From assembly GCA_032622095.1 (NCBI GenBank), contig CP136063.1:143919950-143983949 (forward strand): 64,000 bases of DNA, given 5' to 3'. Each line of letters opens with the position of its first letter. Position 1 is the stretch's first letter. This stretch comes from Siphonodentalium dalli. Taxonomy: Eukaryota > Mollusca > Scaphopoda > Gadilida > Siphonodentaliidae. The position numbers and the translations under genes are program-made. Positions 1 through 10,500 of the stretch are shown in pieces. The notes beneath the pieces were generated by a model. That model saw nothing but the letters and a program-made list of their open reading frames with translations, was not told the DNA's origin and searched no databases.

Positions 1-139
1 GCCTCAATGTTATGCATTTAAGACGGATTAAAGCAATAAATACCAAAGGTAGTTCCAAATAGTCCAAGCCTCCTGATAAGTTAGAATTTTGAGAGAAAAT
101 TCCAATATTTTGGTAATGTAATCGTAACACTCAACAAAG

Positions 140-530
140 ATGCATCATGTTAGAATTCAATGCATTTACGACATAATATCCAATTTTATACATCAACCAC
201 AACTTTTTCCACAAGCGATTGTATGGCACACTGGGACCATATTTACCATTTTCAATATTTTGGCCGCCATTTTGACAGCCATTTTTAGCCGAAGTGAAAA
301 TTTTGATTCCATTTGGTTAATATTGTCACAAGTAATGGTATGCATCACTTGCTTTGTGCAGTTCTTCTTATTTCTTGTTGAACTTTGACTTGGATACAAT
401 TTATGATTTTTGGTGAAATTGTATACTGAATTCTGTAAAATTAGATCTTTTAAGGATTTCAAGGAGATGGAACACCATGAATGACATATTTCATTGCTAC
501 AATGATCAGTTAACTTAAAAATCACAAAAT
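140..530 (-). repeat. Dispersed repeat, copy 1 (second copy near 29.2 kb)
   Basis: Read on the minus strand, about 250-400 matches, with substitutions, the plus strand at 29150-29340. Both contain a variant of 'GGCTAAAAATG', then 'CCAAAATAT', 'AAATTG/AAATGGTAAATAT', 'CAGYGTGCC' and 'CAATCGC', followed by a 'GGTTGATG' block. The longest reading frame on either strand comes from the repeat and has no recognisable domain. No terminal inverted repeats or transposase were seen, so the class is unknown. Confidence 0.6.
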
Positions 531-790
531 AAAGTCAAATTCTCAACCAGCTCCAAACAGATGAAACTATTTTGGCTTTAAAATGTATCAATATATCTCG
601 CAGAGTCATTCTTACTGTATATGCCTAATTTTTAATTGCATATTCCATGTGAAGAGTAATTGCGACATTTAGTAAATTATATAATTATATAATTATATCA
701 ATTAGTATGTGAATATGTACATATGTGCAAAATTGCATACTTTAGTCATAAAGTGAAAAATTTTGTTACTAATCTATTCCACTATTTAAC

Positions 791-1220
791 CAATATCGAA
801 ATTTAAAGGGTTAATCGAATCGGCGGTGGATGACACAGCAAATAAACGTTCGCAACCTATACTTAGTATGTATCCCACTACCATAAGTCATCGTATTATG
901 TTGTACATGGGCCCATGGGACTGCCCGGGCTTGCCCTGGCTCTCCTATGTTCTTCTGGTGCATATCATCATTTAAGGGGTTAATGGAGCCGGTCGTGAAC
1001 GAGATGGCGAGTCAATCTTTAAAGTATACCTTTAGTAAGTGCCTCGCTACCATTAGCCATCAATATATAATCTGATCTGGTCCCTGTGTGGACTCTCCCG
1101 TATTATTTTAGTCAATATCGACATTTAAAAGGTTAATAAACCCGCCGGCGGATGACACAGCAAGTCAATTTTCATAATATATGCTTATTTTGTATCCTAC
1201 TACCATAAGCCATCATATTA
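791..1220. repeat. Three degenerate tandem units of about 150-170 bp
   Basis: Units begin near 791, 961 and 1113. Each starts with a variant of 'AATATCGAAATTTAAAGGGT', then a 'GGCGGTGGATGACACAGCAA'-like block, then 'CTACCATAAGYCATC'. The middle unit is the most diverged. No open reading frame is shared between units. Confidence 0.65.
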
Positions 1221-1350
1221 CACTGTCCGCGGGAGGGGAGGGGAGGGGGTAAAAACTGTTTAAACCAAAACGCCAGGAATTGAGACTCACCACGGCAATA
1301 CCACGGTGTCGGACGTACACACCAGAACAAAAAGTCAAAACACACCGGAC

Positions 1351-1429
1351 ATGCTGAGGCAATCCTGGACAGGCTGAGGCAATCCTGGACAGACTGAGGC
1401 AATCCTGGACAGGCTGAGGCAATCCTGGC
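1351..1429. repeat. 20-bp minisatellite, four copies
   Basis: Four head-to-tail copies of a 20-bp word of the form AGGCTGAGGCAATCCTGGAC, differing at one or two bases. Minus-strand frames through it encode a short repeat, but these are too short and isolated to be a gene. Confidence 0.9.
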
Positions 1430-1553
1430 ATTATTTTCATAGTCAAAAGATTCAATTAAGTGTGTTTTTTTCAAAATTAACTTATTATAGAGCATGGACC
1501 GATACAAATGTTTGTCTGCTGTGAACTCATGTAAATATCAGTGTCGGACTTTT

Positions 1554-1701
1554 AAGAAATAAATACACGGTGTAGAGGAGTGTATGGTCAAGTTGTACCA
1601 CACAAAACTGATTGTGGGACGATGCATAGCGGAGTCCTACAATCAGTTTTTTGTGGTACAACTTGACCATACACACCGATACACCGTGTATTTATTTCTT
1701 T
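1554..1701. mobile_element. Foldback MITE, about 148 bp
   Basis: The whole element is one inverted repeat. The left arm starts AAGAAATAAATACACGGTGT and continues through 'GTATGGTCAAGTTGTACCACA'-type sequence; the right arm (about 1637-1701) is nearly its reverse complement. The loop is about 20 bp. Related arms occur at 2640-2797, 5640-5737, 5975-6115 and 11508-11543. The target-site duplication is not clear, so the superfamily is undecided. Confidence 0.8.
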
Positions 1702-2639
1702 TGTAATACGACTGAAAGTTTCTGGTGATAATTCGTCCGAATAGTCAGTGAAATACTGCGCTTTCGGTCTCAGGTGAGAAAACATTTTGTGGTGTAATTA
1801 TTATTGGACTTACTCGATTTCTTTGCACGGAGTATTCAGGTAACAATTGGGGTCACGTGACGTCGTTTGAGAAAACTTGTCAACAGAAAGTGTTCCTTGA
1901 CAAATTTCACGAATAAAAACTCAATATTGAGACAACATAATAGCCATTAACAATCCACAATAATAAATTCCAACTATGGCAACTTATTTAGAACCACAAA
2001 TACAGGTCCCGATCATCGTAGGTGAATTATATACGGCTGAAATACCCGAATTTATCACATGCACGAAATACGGTGACGGGAATATCACGGACTAACTCTG
2101 TCTTTGGTTATGCATTTACAATACATCCATTCCATGTTCATATAGATGAACACTACGGATTGGTCAGTTATTTAGATTTTTCCTTTATTCAATGTTATTG
2201 AAGTCCTAAATTATGCCATTTTTGACCTGTTGACTAGGAAAAAAAGCCACTTATTTGTCACAATTTTGACAAATTTTGTCTTCAATTTGAAATTGAACTA
2301 ACTATTGGAAAATGCAAATCAAATATTTTGCTCTGTGAGTGTCAGGTTTCTTATATATGATTATTACCCTGCCTGGAGGTTGGTTGGTTGGTCAGTACAC
2401 GTATCATCTGGTGCCTGCAGATAATAGTGCCGACACTATTATTAATTTTGGAAAAAATACCTACGATTATTATGAGCCAAAACTCCCGTACATCACTATA
2501 CCACTATTATTAGACCATCACTATTATAAGGCACATTGACAGGGCTAGATTCTCGTAAATTATAAATATTCTCGCAAATTACTCTGGTTTCTCGTGAAAA
2601 AGTATGTATGGATTCTCTCAAAATCAGATGAGATATATA
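1702..2639. other. No gene recognised
   Basis: Contains short open frames only. One minus-strand stretch (1702-1785) has a protein-like composition, with a Tyr-Phe-Thr-Asp-Tyr-Ser-Asp-Glu run, but it runs straight into the neighbouring foldback element and has no convincing splice pair. A plus-strand frame at 2339-2539 has no recognisable features. Confidence 0.5.
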
Positions 2640-2797
2640 CCCTGCTTGGTACCCCGAATTGATATGTTGATCCCGTTTTTGTGATACAATTCAACTTTTT
2701 CAGATTGTACCACAAAAAAAATTGTTTATTCAAATCGTCGTCACACAATAAATCTTAATGTGGTACAATTTTGTCATAAGTCCATACACCGTGTAAT
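2640..2797. mobile_element. Diverged relative of the 1554 foldback MITE
   Basis: Holds 'TTTTTCAGATTGTACCACA', 'TGTGGTACAATTTTGTCATA' and the terminal 'CATACACCGTGTAATTATTTC', matching the right arm of the 1554-1701 element and the copy at 5640. The left terminus is eroded. Confidence 0.55.
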
Positions 2798-2869
2798 TAT
2801 TTCTTTAATCATATTTTTGGAGAAGTGGAGAATTGAAAAAATTACAAAATATGTGAATTGAGTAACAAT

Positions 2870-4283
2870 TAGGGCCCTGCGATTCGGGCATTATAAATTC
2901 GATTCGATTTTCGATTCGATTTGGATACATAATCGCGATTCGATTCGATTCGATTCGATTCAGCAAACGTAGACCATTAGCTCGGACATTGGGCTAAAAA
3001 TCAAGGTAAAAATTGTCAACGAGGTCCGCATAACTGATCTGATTCGTATGTGAATGTCCCGACGTCTGTTCTTGACGAAATACAGACGCAATTTGTAATC
3101 GGATAGGCTATTTGAATAATTTAGATAACTTGAACTATCGGATTCGTGCACAAACGGCGAATCCAATCTCGCCAGGAAGACGTTTGTCTTGTATGTGAGA
3201 GAAAACCTCGATTTCAAATACGCATGCGCAGATGCGCTATTCGATTTTACACTAACAGGCACAATTATCTGTTCCTCGCGAAATCGTCGATGGATTTGAA
3301 TTCCGGATTAATGATTATCACTCATTATCAGAACATTGCATTAGCAATGAAAAAATTGGTATATTGATAAAATGCACGTGAGAGGCAATCATATTGCGGT
3401 GTTTGTCTTACTCGTCCAGTCACACACGCCCACCCTGATATTAGACTATTAGTGGACTTAAATAAATTATAAACTAAATATATGTTTAGTTATTAACAAA
3501 AGACACAACTCATCAGATATTTGATGATTCAAATGAAAATATAAATTGTCATAATAACTTCATTCATCTTCCGATGCATGCAAACTAACACTATTGCTAT
3601 ATATACGCTATATATAGTGAAGGTTATTCCCTAATTTCCCGGGTTTCCCCACTAGCAGACGTAAATAGAACTGACGTCACTGACGGCTGAGCTGATCTAA
3701 AATACGGACTGCTTACAAATGTAGAACCGCTGGGTAATTTACGGACTAAATTACGGTCTATATAACCCCATGTGCGCTGCATATTGTTAAGCTAAACTTT
3801 TGAATGGACATGCCTGTGCGTGCGTGTATAGAAAGAAGAAGATGGAATGAAGCATACACATGTCTATATTTCCGCCATGTCGCGTATTTACTAGTACACC
3901 GCAAATGAAAAACGGATCCATTTAAAATTAATTTTCAGCTTCCGCCCATTTTAGCGGATTCCGTGTTGCGTTATCGCTATTCTGAGTTGATGATCCCAGC
4001 GACGTGGACCGAATTGCAGTATGATGGTCCATGCATTTTGAAAGGGCAACATCGGAGTTTATTCAAATGTATCACGAGATGTTTTGAGAATTTGATGTGC
4101 TAAATGCTTTGGATTACCGGTAAAACGATCGATCTGGGCCCGCTACTAGAAACGCGCAGTGTACTTAAGATTATTTGAGATAATCGAATCGAAAAACTGG
4201 TACTCAAAATCGAAAACGATTCGATTCGATTCAGAGGGATGAATCGAAAATCGAATTTCGATTCGATGCATCGCAGGCCCCTA
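2870..4283. mobile_element. Non-autonomous hAT DNA transposon with 8-bp target-site duplication
   Basis: The left terminus reads TAGGGCCCTGCGAT and the right terminus ATCGCAGGCCCCTA, an imperfect 14-bp terminal inverted repeat of the hAT type. It is flanked by an exact 8-bp duplication, GTAACAAT, at 2862-2869 and 4284-4291, the size expected for hAT. The subterminal regions (2880-2962 and 4177-4266) are dense in the word ATTCGATTCG, probably transposase-binding repeats. No open frame inside resembles a hAT transposase, so it would depend on a transposase made elsewhere. The intact duplication suggests a fairly recent insertion, about 60 bp beyond the stop codon of the neighbouring recombinase pseudogene. 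Confidence 0.88.
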
Positions 4284-4342
4284 GTAACAATAGTTTAATA
4301 TGGTGAAATATGATTTTATTAGGATGCAATTTTTAAACAAGC

Positions 4343-5522
4343 TCATTTGTAGTAGTTGTTGGTAGTGACTTGGCAATCTTTTGTCGTTAACTGTCCACTG
4401 GCATTGCTGATTTCTCTTGTCGCCTGCTGAGTCAGATTAAAGTTATACAGTGAACGAGATGTAGCACTATTAGCAGTAGCAAACCGATTTTGGATGGTTT
4501 CTACTCGAGACGTAGCACTATTCGCAGTAGCTTGAACTTGATTCTGGTTGGTTTCCACCGGTATGCATTGCAGAATCTCTGAATAACGTCTCTTCTGTGT
4601 TGTGGTTGAGTCTGTATTATACGATCGTATAGATTGTTCACACCTATGGTCGGATACTCGCATAAATTCCCGTGCTTCTATTCCTGCATGCGACAGCAGA
4701 GTTACCGTTGTTGCCCAAACACAATGGTTTGCAAAAACCTTGCCTAGTTTAGCTAAGTGCGAGATCACCTTCATCGTCTTCTCGATATTGTGGACGCCTA
4801 TCGGTCTCCGCTCAAACCACACCAATGTAGTATCTGGTTCGAAAGATGATACTGTTCTTGGCTTCTGGAAGAGGAACTCACAATCAGGATGTAATTTAGA
4901 AATGTATAATTGATATTATTTTAAAGGGCAGTTTTCCTTTCCTGATTCATACATCCTCTCTTTGTGTGTTGTCATTGTTGGTGGATCCTGATTTTTGTTG
5001 CCTCGTTGTACTTCAATTTCAGATAACGATGACCGTTTTCATCTTCTATGACGCAATACGCTTCTTTCTTTAAACTGCGGATGTTTTCCCTGCCTCGTCG
5101 ACCAAAATTCAGAGTTATGTCAAACCAAACCTTCATCTGCAGAGCTGTATGAATTGATTGGTCAAACATTGAACCTGATTTAATAGCCATATCTCCCAAT
5201 AGCTTTTGTAAATCATTCTGGCATATTGCATCATGGTGATTTGAAACGTCTTTACCATCGCGTTTCAATAATTTCAAGACACTCAAAAACATATTATTTG
5301 ATCTGTTGAATTCCGAATCTGTAGCAATATTAATGTTCCTTTCAAATGGTGTAGTCCTCAGATGGCGATTTATCGATGCTCGTAATCCGATCATAGCTGA
5401 CTTTCCGTATGTTTCTTTTCTGTTTGTTCGGACTTCTGCATAGAACCGCCTCAGAAAATCGTCAAGTTCAGCAACATTCAGATCTTCGAAATCTTCTCTC
5501 ATTCGATTTGCTGTCAACCATT
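4343..5522 (-). pseudogene. DUF3504 / Crypton-type tyrosine recombinase, main exon (broken)
   Basis: This large exon encodes most of a DUF3504-type tyrosine recombinase, the Crypton-derived family that includes KIAA1958-, ZMYM- and QRICH1-like proteins. From an acceptor at 5522, the first part (to about 4972) has the N-terminal helical region (a 'FLRRFYAEVRTNRKETY' block) and the start of the catalytic domain, with 'LNFGRRGRENIRSL'. The second part (4343-4910) has the C-terminal active-site region: 'NHCVWATTV', 'LLSHAGIEAREFMRVSDHR' and 'SIRSYN', then a polar Asn/Thr/Ser-rich tail ending at a TGA. Three defects are visible. The frame shifts between about 4990 and 4930; a TAA follows in the new frame near 4918; and the Arg expected after 'NHxx' is Trp, consistent with a CGG-to-TGG change at the catalytic HxxR motif. 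I call it a dead copy. Confidence 0.85.
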
Positions 5523-5639
5523 CTAAAATTGAAATTAATTTGTTTCATTGCATTAATTGTAAATATGTTTAAACAGAAAGTTTGGAAACATAAATTTATC
5601 TGTGTGAAAAGTTGCATGCCGCAATCTGATTAAATCAAT

Positions 5640-5737
5640 TTTGTTTGTGGTACAATTTTATTTTTTCAGATTGTATCACAAATTTGTTTTCTTTTTCTTT
5701 GTGGTATAATCTGAAAAAATAGAATTGTACCACAAAA
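5640..5737. mobile_element. Foldback MITE inside the recombinase pseudogene intron
   Basis: An imperfect palindrome of about 98 bp. The left arm has 'TGTGGTACAATTTTATTTTT' and the right arm 'AAAAATAGAATTGTACCACA'. It shares its arms with the 1554-1701 element. It lies between the last two exons of the recombinase pseudogene, so it is an intronic insertion. Confidence 0.75.
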
Positions 5738-5772
5738 CTGGATTGATATATATGCTGTATCAGTGTGCTTAA

Positions 5773-5890
5773 TTTTGAAGAGTCCGATGCCCCATTTTGT
5801 GTTCTTTTTAGTATTTATGCTGTCTTTTGCAGAAACCATGCTCTCCATTTCTTCTGCAGTTAATCTGCGAAATCGGTCATCTGTTGGATC
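5773..5890 (-). pseudogene. Recombinase pseudogene, upstream exon with lost splice donor
   Basis: From an AG acceptor at 5891-5892 the frame reads 'DPTDDRFRRLTAEEMESM', then 'KDSINTKKNTKWGIGLFK'. This is the N-terminal motif (RF..LT..E...L...KD..NTK..TK) that precedes the helical domain in DUF3504 proteins. Reading continues in phase into the exon at 5522 if the exon ends at 5773. The bases there are TTAAGC where GTAAGC would be expected, so the donor GT appears mutated to TT. That would prevent normal splicing and fits the decayed state of the main exon. Confidence 0.7.
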
Positions 5891-5974
5891 CTGAAATATC
5901 AATTTGGAAGAAAATAAAATTTATGATACCTGATTTTAATAACAACAAAATTCTATGGCTCAATTTGTTTTATT

Positions 5975-6115
5975 TAAGAAATAAATACACAGTTCAGAGG
6001 TGTGTATGGCATGTTAATAACAATATTTTAAGACAGTAATTTTCTTTTCACATTTATGTTCTGCATTAGAAAATAATGCTTCCATCATTCAAGATACACT
6101 TAAGAAATAAATACC
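5975..6115. repeat. Two terminal fragments of the AAGAAATAAATAC foldback family
   Basis: TTAAGAAATAAATACAC (about 5976) and TTAAGAAATAAATACCA (about 6100) occur in the same orientation, about 125 bp apart. They match the terminus of the 1554 element. The rest of each copy is unrecognisable. Confidence 0.5.
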
Positions 6116-6140
6116 ACTTGTCAAATGCCCCAGTACTTAC

Positions 6141-6290
6141 CTCTGTTGCTATGTCTTCGTGTAAAGCTGCTGAACTTGTAGAGGAACCAATATGGGTCTG
6201 GAATGTTGCAGATTATGTTGTATTTTTACTTGTTGGGTTGGGAATCGTTGGTTGTGTTATGGTGAAGCTGGCCTGAGGCTGAGTAATATA
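6141..6290 (-). pseudogene. Probable 5' exon of the recombinase pseudogene
   Basis: A strong donor, GAG|GTAAGTAC, lies at 6141/6140 on the minus strand. The frame ending there in phase 0 reads a Gln/Thr/Ser/Pro-rich segment ending 'SSTSSAALHEDIATE', and it joins in phase 0 to the exon starting at 5890. Such low-complexity leaders are common at the N terminus of this family. An in-frame TAA interrupts it near 6210, consistent with a dead gene. The upstream limit of the exon is not clear. Confidence 0.5.
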
Positions 6291-6677
6291 CCCACATGTT
6301 GGCCTTGTGTTCGTACTTTCAAGCTGAAATATGGAGAAGTCCTGTTGATTTGGACTCTATTTTTAGTTTTTTTAATTGTTATTCCAATGAAAAATACATA
6401 ATTACTTTGATATCACTGATTACTGGTACAGTGGTTCTGTTAGAAATTAAAATGGCTCTACCAGAAATAATTTTGGAATTTCCAACTTTCCATGATATTT
6501 TGAATACAGAGATTGAGTCAGGTACATCATAATGATTCATATGACCAACATAAAGGAAAGTCTATATGCATAGCATTCAGAATATTTATTTTAATAAATT
6601 TATTATTTTGAGAGAAAAAAACTATGTATTGTACCATGTTAACATCTGTCTCAAATTCGCTGTCGGTACTGTCCCAT
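6291..6677. other. No feature recognised
   Basis: AT-rich sequence between the recombinase pseudogene and the 3' end of the LINE. No domain, splice-supported exon or repeat was seen. Confidence 0.5.
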
Positions 6678-6793
6678 GTGATTACCTGTGATTACCTCTG
6701 ATCTTCGGTCTTCGGTGTTGACATCTTCGTTAGTTCCAAATACTTTTGTAACTATCTGTGGCGTTTTTGGCGACGTGCTTGTATTTACAGTGC

Positions 6794-8532
6794 ATTAAAA
6801 TCTTCTTTTTTTGGTTTTTCATTATTGAATTTAAAATAAAATTTGTTGGGTCTTCCTCTCCAGGTGTCATTCAGAATTGATTTAAATTCATTGACATCTG
6901 TCGCCCCCGTACATAAATCGGTCAGGCTGTTCCAACAGTTTGTGCTGCGAGGTACAAAGCTGTTGGCTGATGTATTGTTCTTATGGATTTCTTTTTGCAG
7001 TTTGTCTTGTGTCCTCTTGTGGTTGTTGAGTATGATTTTTTTGCTGACGGTAGGACTACTGTATCTATGTTGTTTAATACTTTAAACATTTGTATCATAT
7101 CGCACCTCTCTCGACGGTATTGGGGTGTCGGTAGTCCAAAATGTTTATTTCTTCCCTCGTTGTCTAGATATTGCATAATGTTGGTAGTTGTTAGTTTAGT
7201 GGATCTTCTCTGGACGCTTTCGATTACTATCTGGTGTTTTCGTAGGTGCGGGTTCCATATTGATGAGGCATACTCGACCATTGGTCTGATGAGGGATTTA
7301 AATAGCATCTTTAGCATGTTGTCGTCTATGTAGTTGAAGGGTCTTCTAATTAGTCCTATTCTTTGATTCGCTTTGATGACTGCTGTTGATATGTGTGAGT
7401 TGAAAGATAGTGCTGAGTCAAATATAACGCCAATGTCCTTCTCAGATTCAGTTGGTTGGATTTGTATTTCTTTATTTGCTTCTTTTATGTGGTAGCTGAA
7501 TTTTGGGTTATCTCGTCCTATATGGAGTACTTTGCATTTGGCTGCATTAAATCTCAGGAGCCATCTTTCTGACCAATCTGATAATGTATCTAGGTCTTGT
7601 TGAAGTCTCATTTTGTCTTGGATATCCTTGATATCTGTGTATACTTTTGTGTCGTCGGCGAACAGTTTGCATTGCGATTTGATGTTTTGGATTATATCAT
7701 TGATATTTATGAGGACGAATGTAGGTCCCAACACGAAGCCTTGGGGGATTCCGCTGGTTACATCTGATTTTGCTGATAGTATTCCATTTACTCTAACCGA
7801 TTGTTTCCGTCCTGTTAGGGAGTTGTTTAGCCATCGATGTACATTTCCTTGGATCTTGTTTGCGTGCAGTTTTGCCGTGAGTCTTCTGTGCGGTACTGTA
7901 TCGAACGCCTTACTGGAAGTCAAGGTATATAATATCGATGTTTCTACCTTCGTCGATGTATGATGTAAGGTCGTCTTGAACTTCCAGTAGTTGTGAGACG
8001 CAGGATCTTTTTGCACTAAAGCCATGGTGGTTATCTGTAAACAATTCGTATCTTCTAAGTACTCCATGATGTTCCCTTACTATTTTTTATTTTCCATTAG
8101 TTTACATATGATGCTCGTGAGGCTGACGGGTCTATACTATTCGGCTTTCTTCTTGTTTTCTTTCTTGAATATTGGGCATACAGTAGCATTTCTCCAATCT
8201 GTTGGAACCTCCCCCGTGGCTATTGATCTTTTAAAAAGGTATGTCATAGCAGGACAGATACTGCTTGTAGCTTATTTCAGAACTCGAGGATGCAGCTTGT
8301 CTTCTCCTGGAGATTTTGACGTATCCAGTTCGAGCAGGTGTCTCATTACAATTTCTTCGTTCACAACTATATCTTTTAGTTCGACACTGTTTTCCACCTC
8401 AATTTCTCTGGGGAAAGGAACCTCTGCATCTCCTTCAATGGTATAGACACTGCTGAAGTATCTATTTAAAATTTCTGCCTTTTCTGCATCTTCACTGCTG
8501 ATTGTTCCATCGTCTCTCTGTATATCCCCCAT
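6794..8532 (-). pseudogene. LINE ORF2, reverse transcriptase part (broken)
   Basis: Reading down from 8532: the linker motif 'LDTSKSPGEDKLHPRVLK'; then, after a frame change near 8070-8270, 'SKAFDTVPHRRLTAKLHANK', 'VHRWLNNSLTGRK', 'DVTSGIPQG' and the catalytic 'FADDTKVYTD'. The palm and thumb follow. The last in-frame segment runs to about 6945, where a frameshift moves the terminal 'NCWNSL' and 'WRGRPNKF' block, typical of CR1-type C termini, into another frame, ending at a TAA near 6794. The catalytic Asp pair is intact, but the frame breaks exclude a working enzyme. Confidence 0.9.
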
Positions 8533-8653
8533 CCCTGCTTTGACTTTTGTTTTGCTTCGTATATAGTTCCAAAATGTCTTCGGGTCACGTTTGATACTCT
8601 CGGCTAGTTTTTTCTCATAGTTTTTGCGTGCTATTCTGCATTCCCGTGTTGCT

Positions 8654-9790
8654 TTATTTCTTGCTTGAATGTATTCTCTGTATTTTGAGTCCTTCTTGCT
8701 GTAGATATATTTTTTTCCACTTTTGGTGCTTCTCCTTAACTGCCTTCAGTGCTGATACTGTCATCCATTTTTGCTTCTTAGTGCTTGACTTCATTACTGA
8801 TGTTGGTATATGTTTATTTGATGCTTCCAGTATTCTCTCTTTCAGACGGAGCCATAGGGATTCTACTGTCGTTTCATCATCTTCCTCCCATCCCCCATTC
8901 AGTTCCTCACAGTCTTCTTTATGATATTGTGGTCTGGTGACATCCTCTTCCATTCCATCTGCATAGCATACAAAATCAAATAGTAGCATGTGGTGATCGC
9001 TCTTGCCTAGTGGAGGTAAATGTTTCAGATCTGATATCATAAGTTCTTCGTTCGTGAAGATGAGATCTAACAGTGATTCTTGTTGGCCTTCTCTCTGTCT
9101 TGTTGGATCTCTTACGTGTTGGTAAATCCCTGCATCCCCGACTTTTTCTAGGAAGTCAAATTCATCGATAGTTTCTGACGTGCTGCATGTGTTGGTTTCC
9201 CAGTCTATCTCTTTGTAGTTGAAGTCACCATAACCCAGCATATGAGAGTCCTTTCTCCTTGTGGCGGTGCATATGATATTATTTGTTTTCTTATTTTTGT
9301 CACTGTTGTTTGATGGACTTATGTACACGCATCCGATTAGGAGTTTATCTTATGTGTTGAGTTTTATGCCACACCAAACTGATTCAACCGGTTGTAAGAT
9401 CCTCCACGATATTGGCTTTCAAGGTTTTAGTGACATAGATTGCAACCCCTCTTCCTGATCCTAATTCATTTATGAACATTTCATATCCTTGTATTTCAAA
9501 CTCTTCTGGCTGTATTTTTTTTGCATTTCTGTAAGTAAGAGCACGTCAGGTGATTCTTTTCCAATTAGAGCTGCTAATTCGTCTCTCTTTTTCAGCAGTG
9601 AGTCTACGTTTGAATAGGCTACTTTAATCGACCTGTCCTGTTTCTGGTTAAAAATATTTGTATTTACATCATTTTTGGCAGCATCGTTCCGGTTAAAATC
9701 TTTAAAATTCCTACTCTGAGGGGGTCTTCTTTTCTCCTTCCTGTATTTTGGTAACTTTTCCTCCACTGATTTGGTACTCTTTCCCATTTC
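8654..9790 (-). pseudogene. LINE ORF2, endonuclease part (broken)
   Basis: Starts with 'MGKSTKSVEEKLPKY' near 9787, overlapping the end of ORF1. The AP-endonuclease motifs are present: 'IKVAYSNVDSLLKKRDEL', 'PDVLLLTE', then after frame breaks 'GDFNYKEIDWE', 'SLLDLIFTN' and 'GKSDHHMLLFDF'. The Asn/Glu, GDFN and SDHH catalytic signatures are recognisable. A frameshift near 9500 and another near 9320 split the domain. Confidence 0.85.
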
Positions 9791-10499
9791 GGTTCTTCTC
9801 CTTTAGTTCTGCTTGAAGAGTTTTCCTTTGGTCGCGTTGTTCGGGAGTGAGGTCCCTGGCTAATACTAAGTCTTCAAAATCCTTTTCGGTGAGAGATGGG
9901 ATTTTGTGTGCAAAGTAGTTGTTTGAGTTGAGTACTGCTCTCTAGAGTGACCTTGGTTGGACGGAATTTATGCCTCTCTCCTTTAGGTCTTGGGCCTAAC
10001 CTGAACACATTTTTTATGATCAGATTCCCACTTCTGTATTCTTCTGGAACAAGTTTATCATATATATGTTGTAGTATAGTGCTATCATGTTGTTTTCTCT
10101 CCTTCGGGTCATTGCTGACGCTTTCTGGTACATTAAACTTACATAAGTTGTGCTCTCTCCTCTTTCTTTCTTCTTTTTCCTTCTCTCTGGTTTCAATCTC
10201 CTCGATTATTTCGTTTTTCATCTCAGCTTTGATGTCTGTCGTTGCTGCCCCAACTTTATCCCCAATGCCACTTTCCACCTGTTTTACTTGTTCCTCCAAC
10301 TTCTCAAATCTTTCGTTATTGTTGTTATTCATTATAGTCAAAGTTCCGCTTATCTGCTTGAGTGTGGGTAATGACTGATCGTCTAGTCTGCATAACCATC
10401 TGATTCCTGCTGTTGTGTCTGTTTTTCCCGTTGCATGTTTGTTCAAGACATCATAGACCTATTCATGGAATGTGCATACCACACTCAGAGTATCTGACA
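9780..10499 (-). pseudogene. LINE ORF1 (coiled coil plus RRM-like; degenerate zinc finger at the start)
   Basis: The central part is a charged coiled coil ('NERFEKLEEQVKQVESGIGD', then a Glu/Lys/Arg-rich helix), followed by an RRM-like segment with 'HNLCKFNVPES' and 'IIKNVFRLGPRPKGERHKF'. This order is typical of non-LTR ORF1 proteins that bind RNA and form trimers. The first codons (about 10380-10499) resemble the end of a PHD-like finger ('TAGIRWLCRL') but contain an in-frame TAG and too few cysteines. A frameshift near 9900 moves the C terminus into a second frame, where it ends at about 9730. Confidence 0.75.
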
Positions 10500-10500
10500 T

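Larger units (their letters stand above)
6678..10500 (-). mobile_element. CR1-like LINE retrotransposon, frameshifted, probably 5'-truncated
   Basis: About 3.8 kb on the minus strand, with ORF1 at the 10.5-kb end, then an apurinic-type endonuclease, reverse transcriptase and a CR1-like C terminus. The 3' end is a short direct repeat (two copies of AGGTAATCAC at about 6680-6702), in keeping with CR1/L2 elements, which end in short repeats rather than poly(A). The coding region has at least four frameshifts or stops, so the copy is inactive. The beginning of ORF1 is missing or degraded. Confidence 0.9.

Noticed and set aside
1702-1785. A protein-like minus-strand segment beside the first foldback element
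   Set aside because: It reads directly into the foldback arm, and the possible acceptor and donor are weak.
6983-10378. Long plus-strand open frames across the first LINE
   Set aside because: They are antisense shadows of the minus-strand ORF1 and ORF2 reading frames.
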